This document shows, one piece after another, positions 9,270 to 18,378 of a DNA stretch of 64,000 nucleotides. The first letter of the stretch is position 1; each line of letters begins with the position of its first letter. The stretch comes from Mariniplasma anaerobium (GTDB lineage Bacteria; Bacillota_I; Bacilli_A; Acholeplasmatales; Acholeplasmataceae): NCBI RefSeq assembly GCF_016865445.1, contig NZ_AP024412.1:682001-746000 (forward strand). The letters are read 5' to 3'. A program made the position numbers and the translations under genes. Under the pieces are notes generated by a model. It was given only the letters and a program-made list of their open reading frames with translations. It was not told the origin of the DNA and made no database searches.

Positions 9270-10238
9270 ATGATTAGATTTGGTATTGTTGGAGCTGGAG
9301 GCATAGCTGAAAAGTTTGCTACAGATATTAAAAGTGTTAAAAATGCAAAAGCAGTTGCTATTGCATCAAGAGATCTTGAAAGAGCTAATAAATTTAAAGA
9401 TAAATTTAATTTAGATTATGCTTTTGATAGTTATGAAAAAATGGCTGAAAGTGATTTAATAGATGCTGTATATATCGCAACACCACATAGCTTTCATAAA
9501 GAACAATCCATTATGTTTATGAATCATAAAAAACATGTGTTATGTGAAAAGCCAATTGCTGTGAACTCACAACAATTTGAAGATATGGTCGTATCTTCTC
9601 AGAAAAATAAAGTTCTTTTGATGGAAGCGATGTGGACTAAGTTCTTACCAGCAACTATTAAACTAAGAGAAGTAGTTCATTCAGGTGTATTAGGAAAGCT
9701 TAAACATGCATATATAGAGTTTGGACAAGATTTAAGACATATCGGTGGAGATACGGGTAGATTGTTTAATATGAACCTTGCAGGAGGATGCTTATTAGAT
9801 ATGGGGATATATCCATTATCTTATACACTAAATTTAACTGATAGTTCAGTTAAAACAATCAAAGCCAAAGCTGAATTTCATCATACTGGTGTAGATACTA
9901 AATCAATTGTTGATTTTGTTTTTGATGATGGATCTAGCGCAAAACTTATTTCATCATTTATGGAAGTTTTAGATGCACCTAGTGTTTTTGAATTTGAAAA
10001 AGGAAATATAGTTGTTGATCATTTCCATAAAAGTGAAAAAGTAATTATCAAGGATAAAACTTATTATTTCCCGCATGTATCAGGAGGATTTGAGTACGAA
10101 ATAGAAGCTTTTTCAAAAACAATTGAAGATGGACTTTTAGAAAATGATATCATGACACATGAGCAAACTAGAAAGAGCATGAAACTACTTGATAGAACAA
10201 GAAAAGTTTTTGGATTAAAATATCCGTTTGAAGATTGA
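9270..10238 (+). CDS. Gfo/Idh/MocA-family NAD(P)-dependent oxidoreductase
   Basis: The N-terminal Rossmann fold is clear (FGIVGAGGIAEKFATDIK), followed by VYIATPHSFHKEQS and the family's EKP motif (HVLCEKPIAVN). The C-terminal substrate domain contains GGCLLDMGIYPLSY, as in dihydrodiol dehydrogenase-like members. It probably oxidises or reduces a sugar or polyol. The exact substrate cannot be read from the sequence. It lies 18 nt after the flavoprotein gene, so probably the same operon. Confidence 0.9.
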   Translation: MIRFGIVGAGGIAEKFATDIKSVKNAKAVAIASRDLERANKFKDKFNLDYAFDSYEKMAESDLIDAVYIATPHSFHKEQSIMFMNHKKHVLCEKPIAVNSQQFEDMVVSSQKNKVLLMEAMWTKFLPATIKLREVVHSGVLGKLKHAYIEFGQDLRHIGGDTGRLFNMNLAGGCLLDMGIYPLSYTLNLTDSSVKTIKAKAEFHHTGVDTKSIVDFVFDDGSSAKLISSFMEVLDAPSVFEFEKGNIVVDHFHKSEKVIIKDKTYYFPHVSGGFEYEIEAFSKTIEDGLLENDIMTHEQTRKSMKLLDRTRKVFGLKYPFED

Positions 10239-10256
10239 TAAATTCTAATTTTCTTG

Positions 10257-10265
10257 TGATATAAT
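10257..10265 (+). promoter_or_regulatory. Extended -10 promoter for the PfkB-type kinase
   Basis: TGATATAAT (a TG-N-TATAAT extended -10) lies 28 nt before the ATG. Confidence 0.6.
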
Positions 10266-10293
10266 AAAATAAACATATAAAAGGGGTATTTAC

Positions 10294-11421
10294 ATGGACA
10301 AACGTATAGAGTTATCTAACATATTAAGCAAAAAGAATCCTAAAGATTTAAAGATGATTGTGGGATTTGATGGATTTGTTGATGAAATCATTCACGTGGT
10401 TGATAAAAGAATGGACAGTCAACAATTTACTAGAATCAATACAATTGAAGCTTTAGGAACTAGAATTGTTAAAGCTAGTGGATTATCTACTAATATAGAA
10501 TTAGTACCTACAATTAAAAAAATTGGTGGTAATGGACCGATTATGTGTAATGCGTTATCACAACATAATGCATCAATCGTTTATATGGGTGCTTTAGGCT
10601 ATCCTTCTGTTGATGGTGTTTTTAAAGTGATGGAAGATAAAGTGAAACTATATTCTTTTGCAACTAATGGACACACAGATGCACTTGAATTTGATGATGG
10701 TAAATTATTATTAGGAAAAATGCAGTCTTTAAATGATGTGACTTATGAGAATTTATTAAAAGAAGTAGGAGAAAAAGAATTTATTGATTTATTAAGCAAA
10801 ACAGATTTATTTGCCAACGTGAATTGGAGTATGCTACCTAACTTAACAGATCTTTGGGAAAAAGTTGCGAACAATATCTTACCTCAACTTCCTAAAAGAG
10901 GAAAAAAACCTTACTTTTTTGTAGATCTTGCAGATCCAGAAAAAAGAGAAGATGAAGAAATCAAAAGAGCTTTAAGTATTTTAAAGAGATACACAAAAAA
11001 TTTCTTTGTAGTTCTTGGATTAAATAAAAAAGAAGCTTATGATGTCGCAAATGTTCTAGATTTATTTGATAATGAATCGTTGGTTAACATGCAAGTCTCA
11101 TTAGAAGATTTAAATATTGCACTACAAAATTATTTAGATGTTGATTGTGTAGTTATTCATCCTGTTGATCGTTCATGCTGTGTTATTGATAACAAGTTTT
11201 ATATGGAACAAGGACCATACATCGCAAAACCTAAATTATCAACAGGTGCTGGTGATAATTTCAATGCTGGATTTATTTTAGGTTTAATGCTAGGCTTAAC
11301 TCCAGATCAAGCATTATTAACTGGTATGTCTACTTCTGGTTTTTATGTAAGAAACACGCACAGTCCTGATTTCGAAGAATTGTATACTTTTATGAAAGAT
11401 TGGGCTGAAAATAAAATTTAG
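10294..11421 (+). CDS. PfkB-family carbohydrate kinase
   Basis: This 375-residue protein opens with MIVGFDGFVDE, a PfkB substrate-side motif, and contains KIGGNGPIMCNALSQ and the C-terminal ATP/anion-hole motif STGAGDNFNAGFILG with the catalytic Asp of GAGD. PfkB kinases phosphorylate sugars, nucleosides or related alcohols; the substrate is unknown here. The Shine-Dalgarno site is AAAGGGG. The gene stands alone between its promoter and a terminator. Confidence 0.88.
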   Translation: MDKRIELSNILSKKNPKDLKMIVGFDGFVDEIIHVVDKRMDSQQFTRINTIEALGTRIVKASGLSTNIELVPTIKKIGGNGPIMCNALSQHNASIVYMGALGYPSVDGVFKVMEDKVKLYSFATNGHTDALEFDDGKLLLGKMQSLNDVTYENLLKEVGEKEFIDLLSKTDLFANVNWSMLPNLTDLWEKVANNILPQLPKRGKKPYFFVDLADPEKREDEEIKRALSILKRYTKNFFVVLGLNKKEAYDVANVLDLFDNESLVNMQVSLEDLNIALQNYLDVDCVVIHPVDRSCCVIDNKFYMEQGPYIAKPKLSTGAGDNFNAGFILGLMLGLTPDQALLTGMSTSGFYVRNTHSPDFEELYTFMKDWAENKI

Positions 11422-11431
11422 TATAGATGTT

Positions 11432-11455
11432 AAAAAGCCCAATAGGGCTTTTTTC
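11432..11455 (+). terminator. Rho-independent terminator
   Basis: AAAAAGCCC-AATA-GGGCTTTTTT follows the kinase gene directly. Confidence 0.92.
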
Positions 11456-11550
11456 TTTAGTTTTATATGATTATAATGAACTCAACTATTAGTCATGCAT
11501 TTATTCAAATCTATGAAACATCAAATGAGTAAGAGATTATAAATATATAT

Positions 11551-11584
11551 AAAAAATGATACGGGTTTAATCGTATCATTTTTA
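11551..11584 (-). terminator. Terminator of the large lipoprotein gene
   Basis: AAATGATACG pairs with CGTATCATTT across an 8-nt loop. On the minus strand it is followed by a T run, just past the stop codon of the 11589-15449 gene. Confidence 0.85.
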
Positions 11585-11588
11585 TTTA

Positions 11589-14500
11589 CTATTTGAGAGT
11601 TGGTAAAACTCCGTTTGCCACATCTAAGGTAGTATAGTCGAAGAAATACGTACTCCAAGTTAAATGTTTAGTATAAAACTCATCATCATTAAATTGTTCA
11701 GCACCTGCAGTAACCATTGTGTATTGATATGTATCAAGACCATTTGTAACTAAAGAGCCAGAAGAAATCAATACTTGTCCATCATACTTAAATGTATTTT
11801 CAATATATGAATTAGCACCTGTGCCAACAATTCTGCCAACAGAAACATTTGCAGATGATACATCACCAGTTGCAAAACTATTTGTTATATATATAGAATA
11901 GCGGCCAACAAGTCCAGCAATTTTACCAGCTGATGATTCTACCGATCCTGAGGCATAAGAGTTAATAATGCCTGAATTAGTATAGATGCCATTGCCTGAT
12001 TTTCCAACTAAACCACCAGTTGAACCATAATACGTGTTAGAAGTTGTAATGTCTACATCAGCATATGAATTTGATATATTATTTCTAGGGCTGCTTGAAC
12101 CGGTAGAAAATGATCCAATAAGTCCACCAACTTCTACTGTTACATCATTTGTATTAGTGATTGAAATAGAACCTTTAGCTGAAGATACTGCAACATTACC
12201 ATAATAAGTTGTTCCAGTAAGACCACCAATAATAGCTGTACCAGGCGTATGATTATACCCGTCCATCGTAATGTCTATATTTGTATGTGTATGAATGAGT
12301 GTACCATAGTTGTCACCTATTAAGCCACCTAGTGCAACATTTGTTGATCCATTTACTGTAATACTCGAATTACCAATAACTTCAACATGGCTTACATAAC
12401 CGGTGGATTTACCTGCTAGTGAACCAATATAGAGTGTATGTGTTTCATCAGTCGTAATATTCATATAAACATTTTCTAATTTTAAATCATAAATATATGC
12501 TTGAGAATATCCAAAAAGTCCGAAATAATCGTAAGTTGTTTGGTTAATTTCATAAGAGGTTAATTGAAGGTTTGAGATTGTATGACCGCCTCCATCAAAG
12601 GATCCATTAAAGCGATAATCATCTGTACCAATTGGAGTAAAAGTTATACCTGCAAGATCTAAATCTGCTGTTAAAATATAATCATAATAGAATTCTGTAT
12701 GTGTTGTATCTATAGCTAGTAGATCTGCTACAGTATTGATATAAGAGACATTTGAACTGATATATCCATATATTTCAATTTCTGGGATATATGAAACTAT
12801 CTCTTCAATAAGATCATCGTTTCGCATATAGGAAATTCCTTTTGCGATAAATTTATTATTATATCTAGACAATTCTACAGGTAATACGATTTGTTTCGTA
12901 GTAGACTCGCTTAAGAATTCAGCTTGTAAGTAAGTGACACTATTAATTGTGATACTCTTAACTTCTAGATTGTAAGGATTGTCTAGGTGAACTGTGATTT
13001 GATAATCTGCAGTATCATTTAAAACAACTTCACGTGTGTAATCAACAGCAGTTAATTCTAAGACATCAACAGTTGCAGTTTCTGGATCAACTGAACCAGG
13101 AACATTTAAATTAAATGATATAGATTGATCGAATTCAACATCATATATTGATTCATCAATTTGTGTAACTGAGAAACTTTCTAAGTGGTAATTGTAGGTT
13201 GTATAGTCTGTTTCATGTCCAAGAGAGATATATAGTCTATCTAAATTACTAGGAAATAAGAAATCTTCGTAAATCGTAGAATTAATAGTTACATAATCAA
13301 TTATCATATCATCTGGATTATCGACATCTAAAATCAAGATGATATGATCTCCTGAGAAGTAAATGTCTTGTTCTTGAACAAAGGAAATACCTGCAATATC
13401 TGGCTGTGTTAAATAATCTTGTTCGAATATGTCTGTATTCCATTCATTATCATCGTAATTTTCGTTGACTGCATAACTTGTACGTACTTTTAATGTATAT
13501 ATTGTATTGCTATCTATTGAGTCATCAAAAGTTATAACATTCGATCCAACATTGATTAATTGTGAATCATCAATAGAAGTTCCTTTGTATAATCTTAAAT
13601 AGGCATCTTCTAATAAGACGTCATCAGGATCTAGAAAATCTAGTGTTACAGTAATAGAGTTAGAATCACCTATATTTGAAGTTACAGCAAAGTTTTCTAT
13701 AGAAGGTGTTGTATATGAAAGAACTTCTAGAGTAGATACTGTTTGCTCATCAATTAATTTATAGATATATTCGTTTTCAGTAGAATTTTGAGTATAATCA
13801 GCATAAAGCTTTATTTCATAACTAGTACTATCTTCCAGTCCAGTGACTTCTATTAAAGTGAAGTTGTTGATAGCTGTGAAGCGACTATGATAACTACCAT
13901 CTAACCAAACTTCTACATAGACAGAAATTAATGTGAAGCTTGTTTGGTTAAGCCCAACAGCGATATCAAAACCTTCAGCTTCTGGTTGACAATAGAATAA
14001 TATTAAGTCAGGAGTTGGTGTAGCTAGTGTTGTAAATGTAGATAAAGTGATTGTTTCACTAACTGGAGTTGTTGCTCCAACAGGTGTATATGTATAATCA
14101 ACTTTTAATGTATGCTCAGTTTCTGAAACTAAATAGTTTTTTTCAAATGTATTATTGCCGACAACTAAATTTAAATGATCTACTTCGACTTCGCCTTGAT
14201 AAAGAGTTGCAGTCATTTGTGAAATCGAACTATTAAAATCAACGACATTAATTACGCTACTATAAAGCATATCAGTAATCACTTCATTAGTATTAGTGAA
14301 TCCTAATACAACTGCAGGAAGTGTATCTACTTCCTCATTAAAACCTTCAACAGGTAGTGTTGATCCATATTGGTCAAAAGTTCCTTCAATTTTAACTTCA
14401 TAAGTTGTATCTGATTCTAAGTTAGAAAAAGTAATTGTGTTCATCCCATTATTTATATCATAACTTGCAATAAACGTCGCTTTATTATAAAGTACTAATT

Positions 14501-15449
14501 TTCCATCTTGTAATAAGCCAAGTGGATCAGTCAAACTAACAGAATATGTGATTGAATCTTTAGTTGTTTCAACTAATGTTAAGATGAAATTAAATCCATC
14601 TAGTACAGATACATATTCAATCACTAAAACATTTCTAGTGATACTATAGGTTACATCTTCATAAACAACACTATAAGTGATGGTATAAGATCCTAGTGTA
14701 TTTGAATCTACATCTGAAGTAACATCAATATCCAAATCAAAATCATTAGTAATGGTTGCTCCTGGATCGGTAAAATCATCATAAACAAAAACTGTCATTG
14801 TTGCATCACCATTTAATGCTAAGATGGGTGTTTCAGCTGTAGCATCAACATCTCCAGATGTGAAACTTATTTCATAACCTTCAATGTTTTTCGTGATACT
14901 TTCATAGAGATAACTACCTTCTACAACAACCTTATAGTTAGTGTTTGCAGTGAAAGTATCAATTGTAATTAGTGTATCACCATTTGTGATAGGAAATGTT
15001 TTTACAACATTGCTACCTTGATATAATACAACTTCAACATTTGAAAGATCACCAGTGGGATCATTAAGCGATACTGTAAAGCTAATAGAAGTGTTTGTAA
15101 TCGTAACATCTGAAATATTGATATCTAAATTATATAATACAGAATCAACTACAGTAACTGTTCTATCAACAGAATAATTGACACCTAGATATTCAATAGC
15201 ATAAGTGATAGTATATACACCAACAGTATTTGTATCAAGATCTGATGTTGTTTGTATATCTAAGTTAAAATCACCAATAATGGAAGCACCTGGATCCGTA
15301 TAGGCGGTTCCAACTTCAATCGTAACAAAAACATCACCTGAAAGTTCAATTTCAGGTAATAAAGTAGAGATTTCTTCGGGAGTTGAGCCACAGGACGTCA
15401 AAATAAAAAGTGAAATTAGCAACACTCCGATTTTTAAAATTGTTTTCAT
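11589..15449 (-). CDS. Giant modular surface lipoprotein with DUF5011/Ig-like, FN3-like and GLUG repeats
   Basis: This 1286-residue protein starts with a lipoprotein signal (LLISLFILTSCGS; Cys at residue 20). Two DUF5011-like domains follow (TAYTDPGASIIGDFNLDI and DFTDPGATITNDFDLDI, about residues 35-105 and 205-285). Next come several FN3/Ig-like beta-sandwich repeats (about 110-860, with recurring NTITFSNLESDTTYEVK-type segments). The C-terminal third (about 900-1250) has GLUG-type repeats (GGLIG, GSLAG, GLVGRYS) predicted to form a beta-helix. This suggests a stalk plus adhesin head on the cell surface. No catalytic site is visible. It has its own promoter and terminator. Confidence 0.82.
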   Translation of the reverse strand: MKTILKIGVLLISLFILTSCGSTPEEISTLLPEIELSGDVFVTIEVGTAYTDPGASIIGDFNLDIQTTSDLDTNTVGVYTITYAIEYLGVNYSVDRTVTVVDSVLYNLDINISDVTITNTSISFTVSLNDPTGDLSNVEVVLYQGSNVVKTFPITNGDTLITIDTFTANTNYKVVVEGSYLYESITKNIEGYEISFTSGDVDATAETPILALNGDATMTVFVYDDFTDPGATITNDFDLDIDVTSDVDSNTLGSYTITYSVVYEDVTYSITRNVLVIEYVSVLDGFNFILTLVETTKDSITYSVSLTDPLGLLQDGKLVLYNKATFIASYDINNGMNTITFSNLESDTTYEVKIEGTFDQYGSTLPVEGFNEEVDTLPAVVLGFTNTNEVITDMLYSSVINVVDFNSSISQMTATLYQGEVEVDHLNLVVGNNTFEKNYLVSETEHTLKVDYTYTPVGATTPVSETITLSTFTTLATPTPDLILFYCQPEAEGFDIAVGLNQTSFTLISVYVEVWLDGSYHSRFTAINNFTLIEVTGLEDSTSYEIKLYADYTQNSTENEYIYKLIDEQTVSTLEVLSYTTPSIENFAVTSNIGDSNSITVTLDFLDPDDVLLEDAYLRLYKGTSIDDSQLINVGSNVITFDDSIDSNTIYTLKVRTSYAVNENYDDNEWNTDIFEQDYLTQPDIAGISFVQEQDIYFSGDHIILILDVDNPDDMIIDYVTINSTIYEDFLFPSNLDRLYISLGHETDYTTYNYHLESFSVTQIDESIYDVEFDQSISFNLNVPGSVDPETATVDVLELTAVDYTREVVLNDTADYQITVHLDNPYNLEVKSITINSVTYLQAEFLSESTTKQIVLPVELSRYNNKFIAKGISYMRNDDLIEEIVSYIPEIEIYGYISSNVSYINTVADLLAIDTTHTEFYYDYILTADLDLAGITFTPIGTDDYRFNGSFDGGGHTISNLQLTSYEINQTTYDYFGLFGYSQAYIYDLKLENVYMNITTDETHTLYIGSLAGKSTGYVSHVEVIGNSSITVNGSTNVALGGLIGDNYGTLIHTHTNIDITMDGYNHTPGTAIIGGLTGTTYYGNVAVSSAKGSISITNTNDVTVEVGGLIGSFSTGSSSPRNNISNSYADVDITTSNTYYGSTGGLVGKSGNGIYTNSGIINSYASGSVESSAGKIAGLVGRYSIYITNSFATGDVSSANVSVGRIVGTGANSYIENTFKYDGQVLISSGSLVTNGLDTYQYTMVTAGAEQFNDDEFYTKHLTWSTYFFDYTTLDVANGVLPTLK

Positions 15450-15493
15450 AAATACCCCTTGTTTATTTTATTTTTAAAAAGTTTAGATAGTTT

Positions 15494-15522
15494 ATTATAC
15501 AATAAAATTTAAGTAAAATCAA
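15494..15522 (-). promoter_or_regulatory. Promoter of the giant lipoprotein gene
   Basis: On the minus strand TTGATT and TATAAT are separated by 17 bp, upstream of the AAGGGG Shine-Dalgarno site and the ATG at 15449. Confidence 0.7.
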
Positions 15523-15734
15523 AATAATTTTCCATACATAAATGAAAATAATTTTCTATATGTGATTTTTTATAAATTAAGGGTTTATATTTTATATAAA
15601 ATTAGTAGTAATTAAAGTCGATTATAGAAATTAAGTGAGGTAAATTGAAAATCATGAAGCAAACATTAGAGTAAAATATGACTTTTAAATTTATGCAATA
15701 AGTGATACAATAAAAGAAAAAATAGGGTGATGTT

Positions 15735-16082
15735 ATGGATTTTCAAGAAAAAAAAGTGCTATCGAAAATAAATTATAAGAAAGCATTAGTATTTATGGTT
15801 ACTAGAAAACTAAGAGATAAAAGCTATAAAGGTAAAATTAAAAAATTTACAGGATTTGCTAATGTTGCATTATTAAAAGTAGAAGATTTACAAAATCTTT
15901 ATATAGATTTTAAAATTACAAATGGACAAGCTGCTTTAATAGCTATCCAAAAAGACGAGATGAAAATACTTGCTCAAGAAAATTTGGAAAAACATATAAC
16001 ACTTCCGTTTAAAAAAGGATTTGTTAGACTGAGACTTATTGGAGAACAAACAGATTTGAATTTTTTAATTAAAAAAGTATAA
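15735..16082 (+). CDS. Small basic protein of unknown function
   Basis: This 115-residue protein is rich in Lys, with no signal or membrane helix. The predicted structure is mixed, with beta strands in the second half (YIDFKITNGQAALIAIQ, GFVRLRLIGE). A GGGTGAT site precedes the ATG. The 285 nt upstream, shared with the divergent lipoprotein gene, show only the minus-strand promoter. I do not recognise a family. Confidence 0.65.
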   Translation: MDFQEKKVLSKINYKKALVFMVTRKLRDKSYKGKIKKFTGFANVALLKVEDLQNLYIDFKITNGQAALIAIQKDEMKILAQENLEKHITLPFKKGFVRLRLIGEQTDLNFLIKKV

Positions 16083-16147
16083 AAGTAAATAATTAGGTAT
16101 ATATTTGCAAATTTTTGTTATAATGATATGGGGAAAAAGGAGTTACT

Positions 16148-16819
16148 ATGAAATATATTGCACATCGCGGTAAAACTATCAGCGCACTAGAAAACACCAA
16201 AGAAGCATTTATGGATGCTGCCCTAGATCCTCATTTTGATGGTGTGGAGTGTGATATCTATACTTCAAATGATGGAGAATTCATTATCTTTCATGATGAA
16301 TCAACGAAGCGGTTGTCTTCTAAAAATCATCAAATTATGGATTTGTCATATGAAGAGATTAAACAAATAAAACTATTTGACAAAAAGAAAAACAACTATG
16401 AAATACCTCATTTAGTAGAATTTTTAGATATATGTAAAGCACATCATAAAAAACCGATTATTGAAATTAAGAAGATACATGATATTACACAACTGCATAA
16501 TTTATTTGCTATTATAGGTGATTATGATGATTTAGACCCAGTTATTATTTCTTTTAATATCAATTATTTGAAATATTTAAGAGCAATAACAGATATTGAT
16601 TTATATCTTTTAACGACTTTTATTGATGATGAACTTATTTATGATTGTAGAGTGAATTTGTTAAACCTATATTTGAACAAAGAATCTATTAACAAAACAC
16701 TAGTAGAAAAACTTAAGAAAAAAGGATTTAATCTGGGTGTATTTACTGTAAATGATAAAAAAACAGAATCTATTTGTAAAGAGCTTATGATTGATTTATT
16801 AACTACAGATAAACTATAA
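16148..16819 (+). CDS. Glycerophosphodiester phosphodiesterase
   Basis: The N-terminus KYIAHRGKTISALENT carries the GDPD HRG...ENT signature (His6, Arg7, Glu15). It is followed by GVECDIYTSNDGEFIIFHDE with the metal-binding Glu/Asp and catalytic His, then KKPIIEIKK. At 223 residues it is a compact cytoplasmic GDPD without a signal peptide. It hydrolyses glycerophosphodiesters to glycerol-3-phosphate and an alcohol. In a wall-less bacterium this fits phospholipid head-group recycling (inference). A terminator follows. Confidence 0.93.
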   Translation: MKYIAHRGKTISALENTKEAFMDAALDPHFDGVECDIYTSNDGEFIIFHDESTKRLSSKNHQIMDLSYEEIKQIKLFDKKKNNYEIPHLVEFLDICKAHHKKPIIEIKKIHDITQLHNLFAIIGDYDDLDPVIISFNINYLKYLRAITDIDLYLLTTFIDDELIYDCRVNLLNLYLNKESINKTLVEKLKKKGFNLGVFTVNDKKTESICKELMIDLLTTDKL

Positions 16820-16849
16820 ACTTAACGATAACAGTTAAGTTTTTTTTTT
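16818..16849 (+). terminator. Rho-independent terminator
   Basis: AACTTAAC pairs with GTTAAGTT and is followed by a long T run. Confidence 0.88.
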
Positions 16850-16914
16850 AGTCTTTTAATTCTTAGCCTTTGTGTTTATAATAGAAGTATAAGCATATGT
16901 CTAGGAGGCAGCAA

Positions 16915-18075
16915 TTGAAAAAATATATTGGATATTTTTATACATTTATGATTATGTTTGTCATTGTTCTTTTTGCAATTCCAAATATTAATCTTCAAGC
17001 ATATAATCAAGATGAAATACAACAAGCTGATGCTCTTTATTTTGCATCTAGATATTGTAGTGCATGTCAAAAAGTAGAAAACGAAAAAATTATTATTGAT
17101 CTTATTGAAGATGGATATGATATACAAATCTTCTATTTAGAAGATGATAAAGACTATACTAACTTATTGTATGATGTACAATTCACTTATGATGTTGATT
17201 TCTTTGGAACTCAATTAACTCCTGTAATCTTTGTAGGAGACACCTATTTTGTAGGGTATACTGATATTAAAGATAGTGTAGAGTCAAACACGTTGCAAAA
17301 TATCATGGATAGAGATGATTTACTCACATTAAGAGCTGCACCAGATGCTGATTTCTCATTGATTACCTTTGTATTACTAGGATTTGTCGATGGTGTAAAT
17401 CCTTGTGCAATAGCTATGCTTTTATTATTTATTTCCATGTTAAGTTTCTCAGATAATTCAAAAACACTGTTAAAGATTAGTTTTATCTTTATTTCCGCAA
17501 TTTTTATTTCATATTTTTTATTTGGAACTATATTGTATACGACGTTATCAAGTTTAAATGGACTTGCACCTATATTAGAGATTATACCTTGGATTATTAT
17601 AGGTATTTCAGTTATAGTTGTTATCCTAAATCTATTTGATTTTATCGTAACGATATTGAAAAGATATGATAAAGTTAAAAATCAATTACCAAGTAGAATT
17701 CAAAAGTTTAATAAAAAAATGATGACTAAATTTACTCAAAAATTAGAAGAAGGCAGTTTCATGGTTTATTTTATTGCATTTTTCATAGGTATTGTCATCT
17801 CATTTACTGAATTTTTATGCACTGGTCAAGCGTATTTCACAGCAATACTCCATTTGATTCATTTCTCTAGCCATATTGGCCGTGGATTGATCTTATTATT
17901 AATTTACAATTTTATTTTTGTACTACCTTTGATTATTATTGCAGTGATTGCTGCAAAAACAAAATCAATCATGAGTATATCAGTCTTTATGAGAGAAAAA
18001 CTACATTGGATAAAATTATTTAATGTTTTTGTGTTTTTAGCAATTATCATTTATTATATATTGGTGGTACTGTGA
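16915..18075 (+). CDS. Thioredoxin-like domain fused to a CcdA/DsbD-like membrane domain
   Basis: The N-terminal membrane helix (about residues 5-25) leads to an outside-facing thioredoxin-like domain with the redox pair Cys48-Ser-Ala-Cys51 and a cis-Pro-like LTPVIFVGDTYFVGY. Residues about 140-386 form six or so membrane helices. Helix 1 carries DGVNPCAIAMLL and helix 4 carries FLCTGQAYF, the paired membrane Cys of CcdA/DsbD electron transporters. Such a protein would move electrons from cytoplasmic thioredoxin to exported thiols. I chose the TTG at 16915 because AGGAGG lies 6 nt upstream. The ATG at 16897 precedes the Shine-Dalgarno site. Confidence 0.8.
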   Translation: MKKYIGYFYTFMIMFVIVLFAIPNINLQAYNQDEIQQADALYFASRYCSACQKVENEKIIIDLIEDGYDIQIFYLEDDKDYTNLLYDVQFTYDVDFFGTQLTPVIFVGDTYFVGYTDIKDSVESNTLQNIMDRDDLLTLRAAPDADFSLITFVLLGFVDGVNPCAIAMLLLFISMLSFSDNSKTLLKISFIFISAIFISYFLFGTILYTTLSSLNGLAPILEIIPWIIIGISVIVVILNLFDFIVTILKRYDKVKNQLPSRIQKFNKKMMTKFTQKLEEGSFMVYFIAFFIGIVISFTEFLCTGQAYFTAILHLIHFSSHIGRGLILLLIYNFIFVLPLIIIAVIAAKTKSIMSISVFMREKLHWIKLFNVFVFLAIIIYYILVVL

Positions 18076-18082
18076 GGGTCAT

Positions 18083-18376
18083 ATGAAATATAAAATAATT
18101 CTAAAAAAAGAAGAAGAAATCATCTTTGACGGGAAGCCTATAGATCTTCCAATTAAAAAAGATGTATTAAAACAAAAATCATTTGAAATGTTTGGTGATG
18201 AAGAACCTTGCATCATACATCAGGTATATATCATTGAATTTTTTTGTGATGCTTTAGTTTCTAGATTTAAAGATAATTTAGATCAAGAAATTAAGCTTTC
18301 TGATTCTATTGAAGAGATTAAATTTATTGATATTAAAAATATAGATCAAACTACGCTCATTATAAGGAGAAAATAA
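18083..18376 (+). CDS. Small acidic/basic protein of unknown function preceding the cysteine desulfurase
   Basis: This 97-residue cytoplasmic protein has two Cys (EEPCIIHQ, FFCDALV) and mixed alpha/beta character. It starts 7 nt after the membrane redox gene (GAGGG site) and ends 2 nt before the cysteine desulfurase ATG, so it is almost certainly co-translated with it. The family is not recognised. A role in sulfur transfer is possible from context only. Confidence 0.7.
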   Translation: MKYKIILKKEEEIIFDGKPIDLPIKKDVLKQKSFEMFGDEEPCIIHQVYIIEFFCDALVSRFKDNLDQEIKLSDSIEEIKFIDIKNIDQTTLIIRRK

Positions 18377-18378
18377 TC

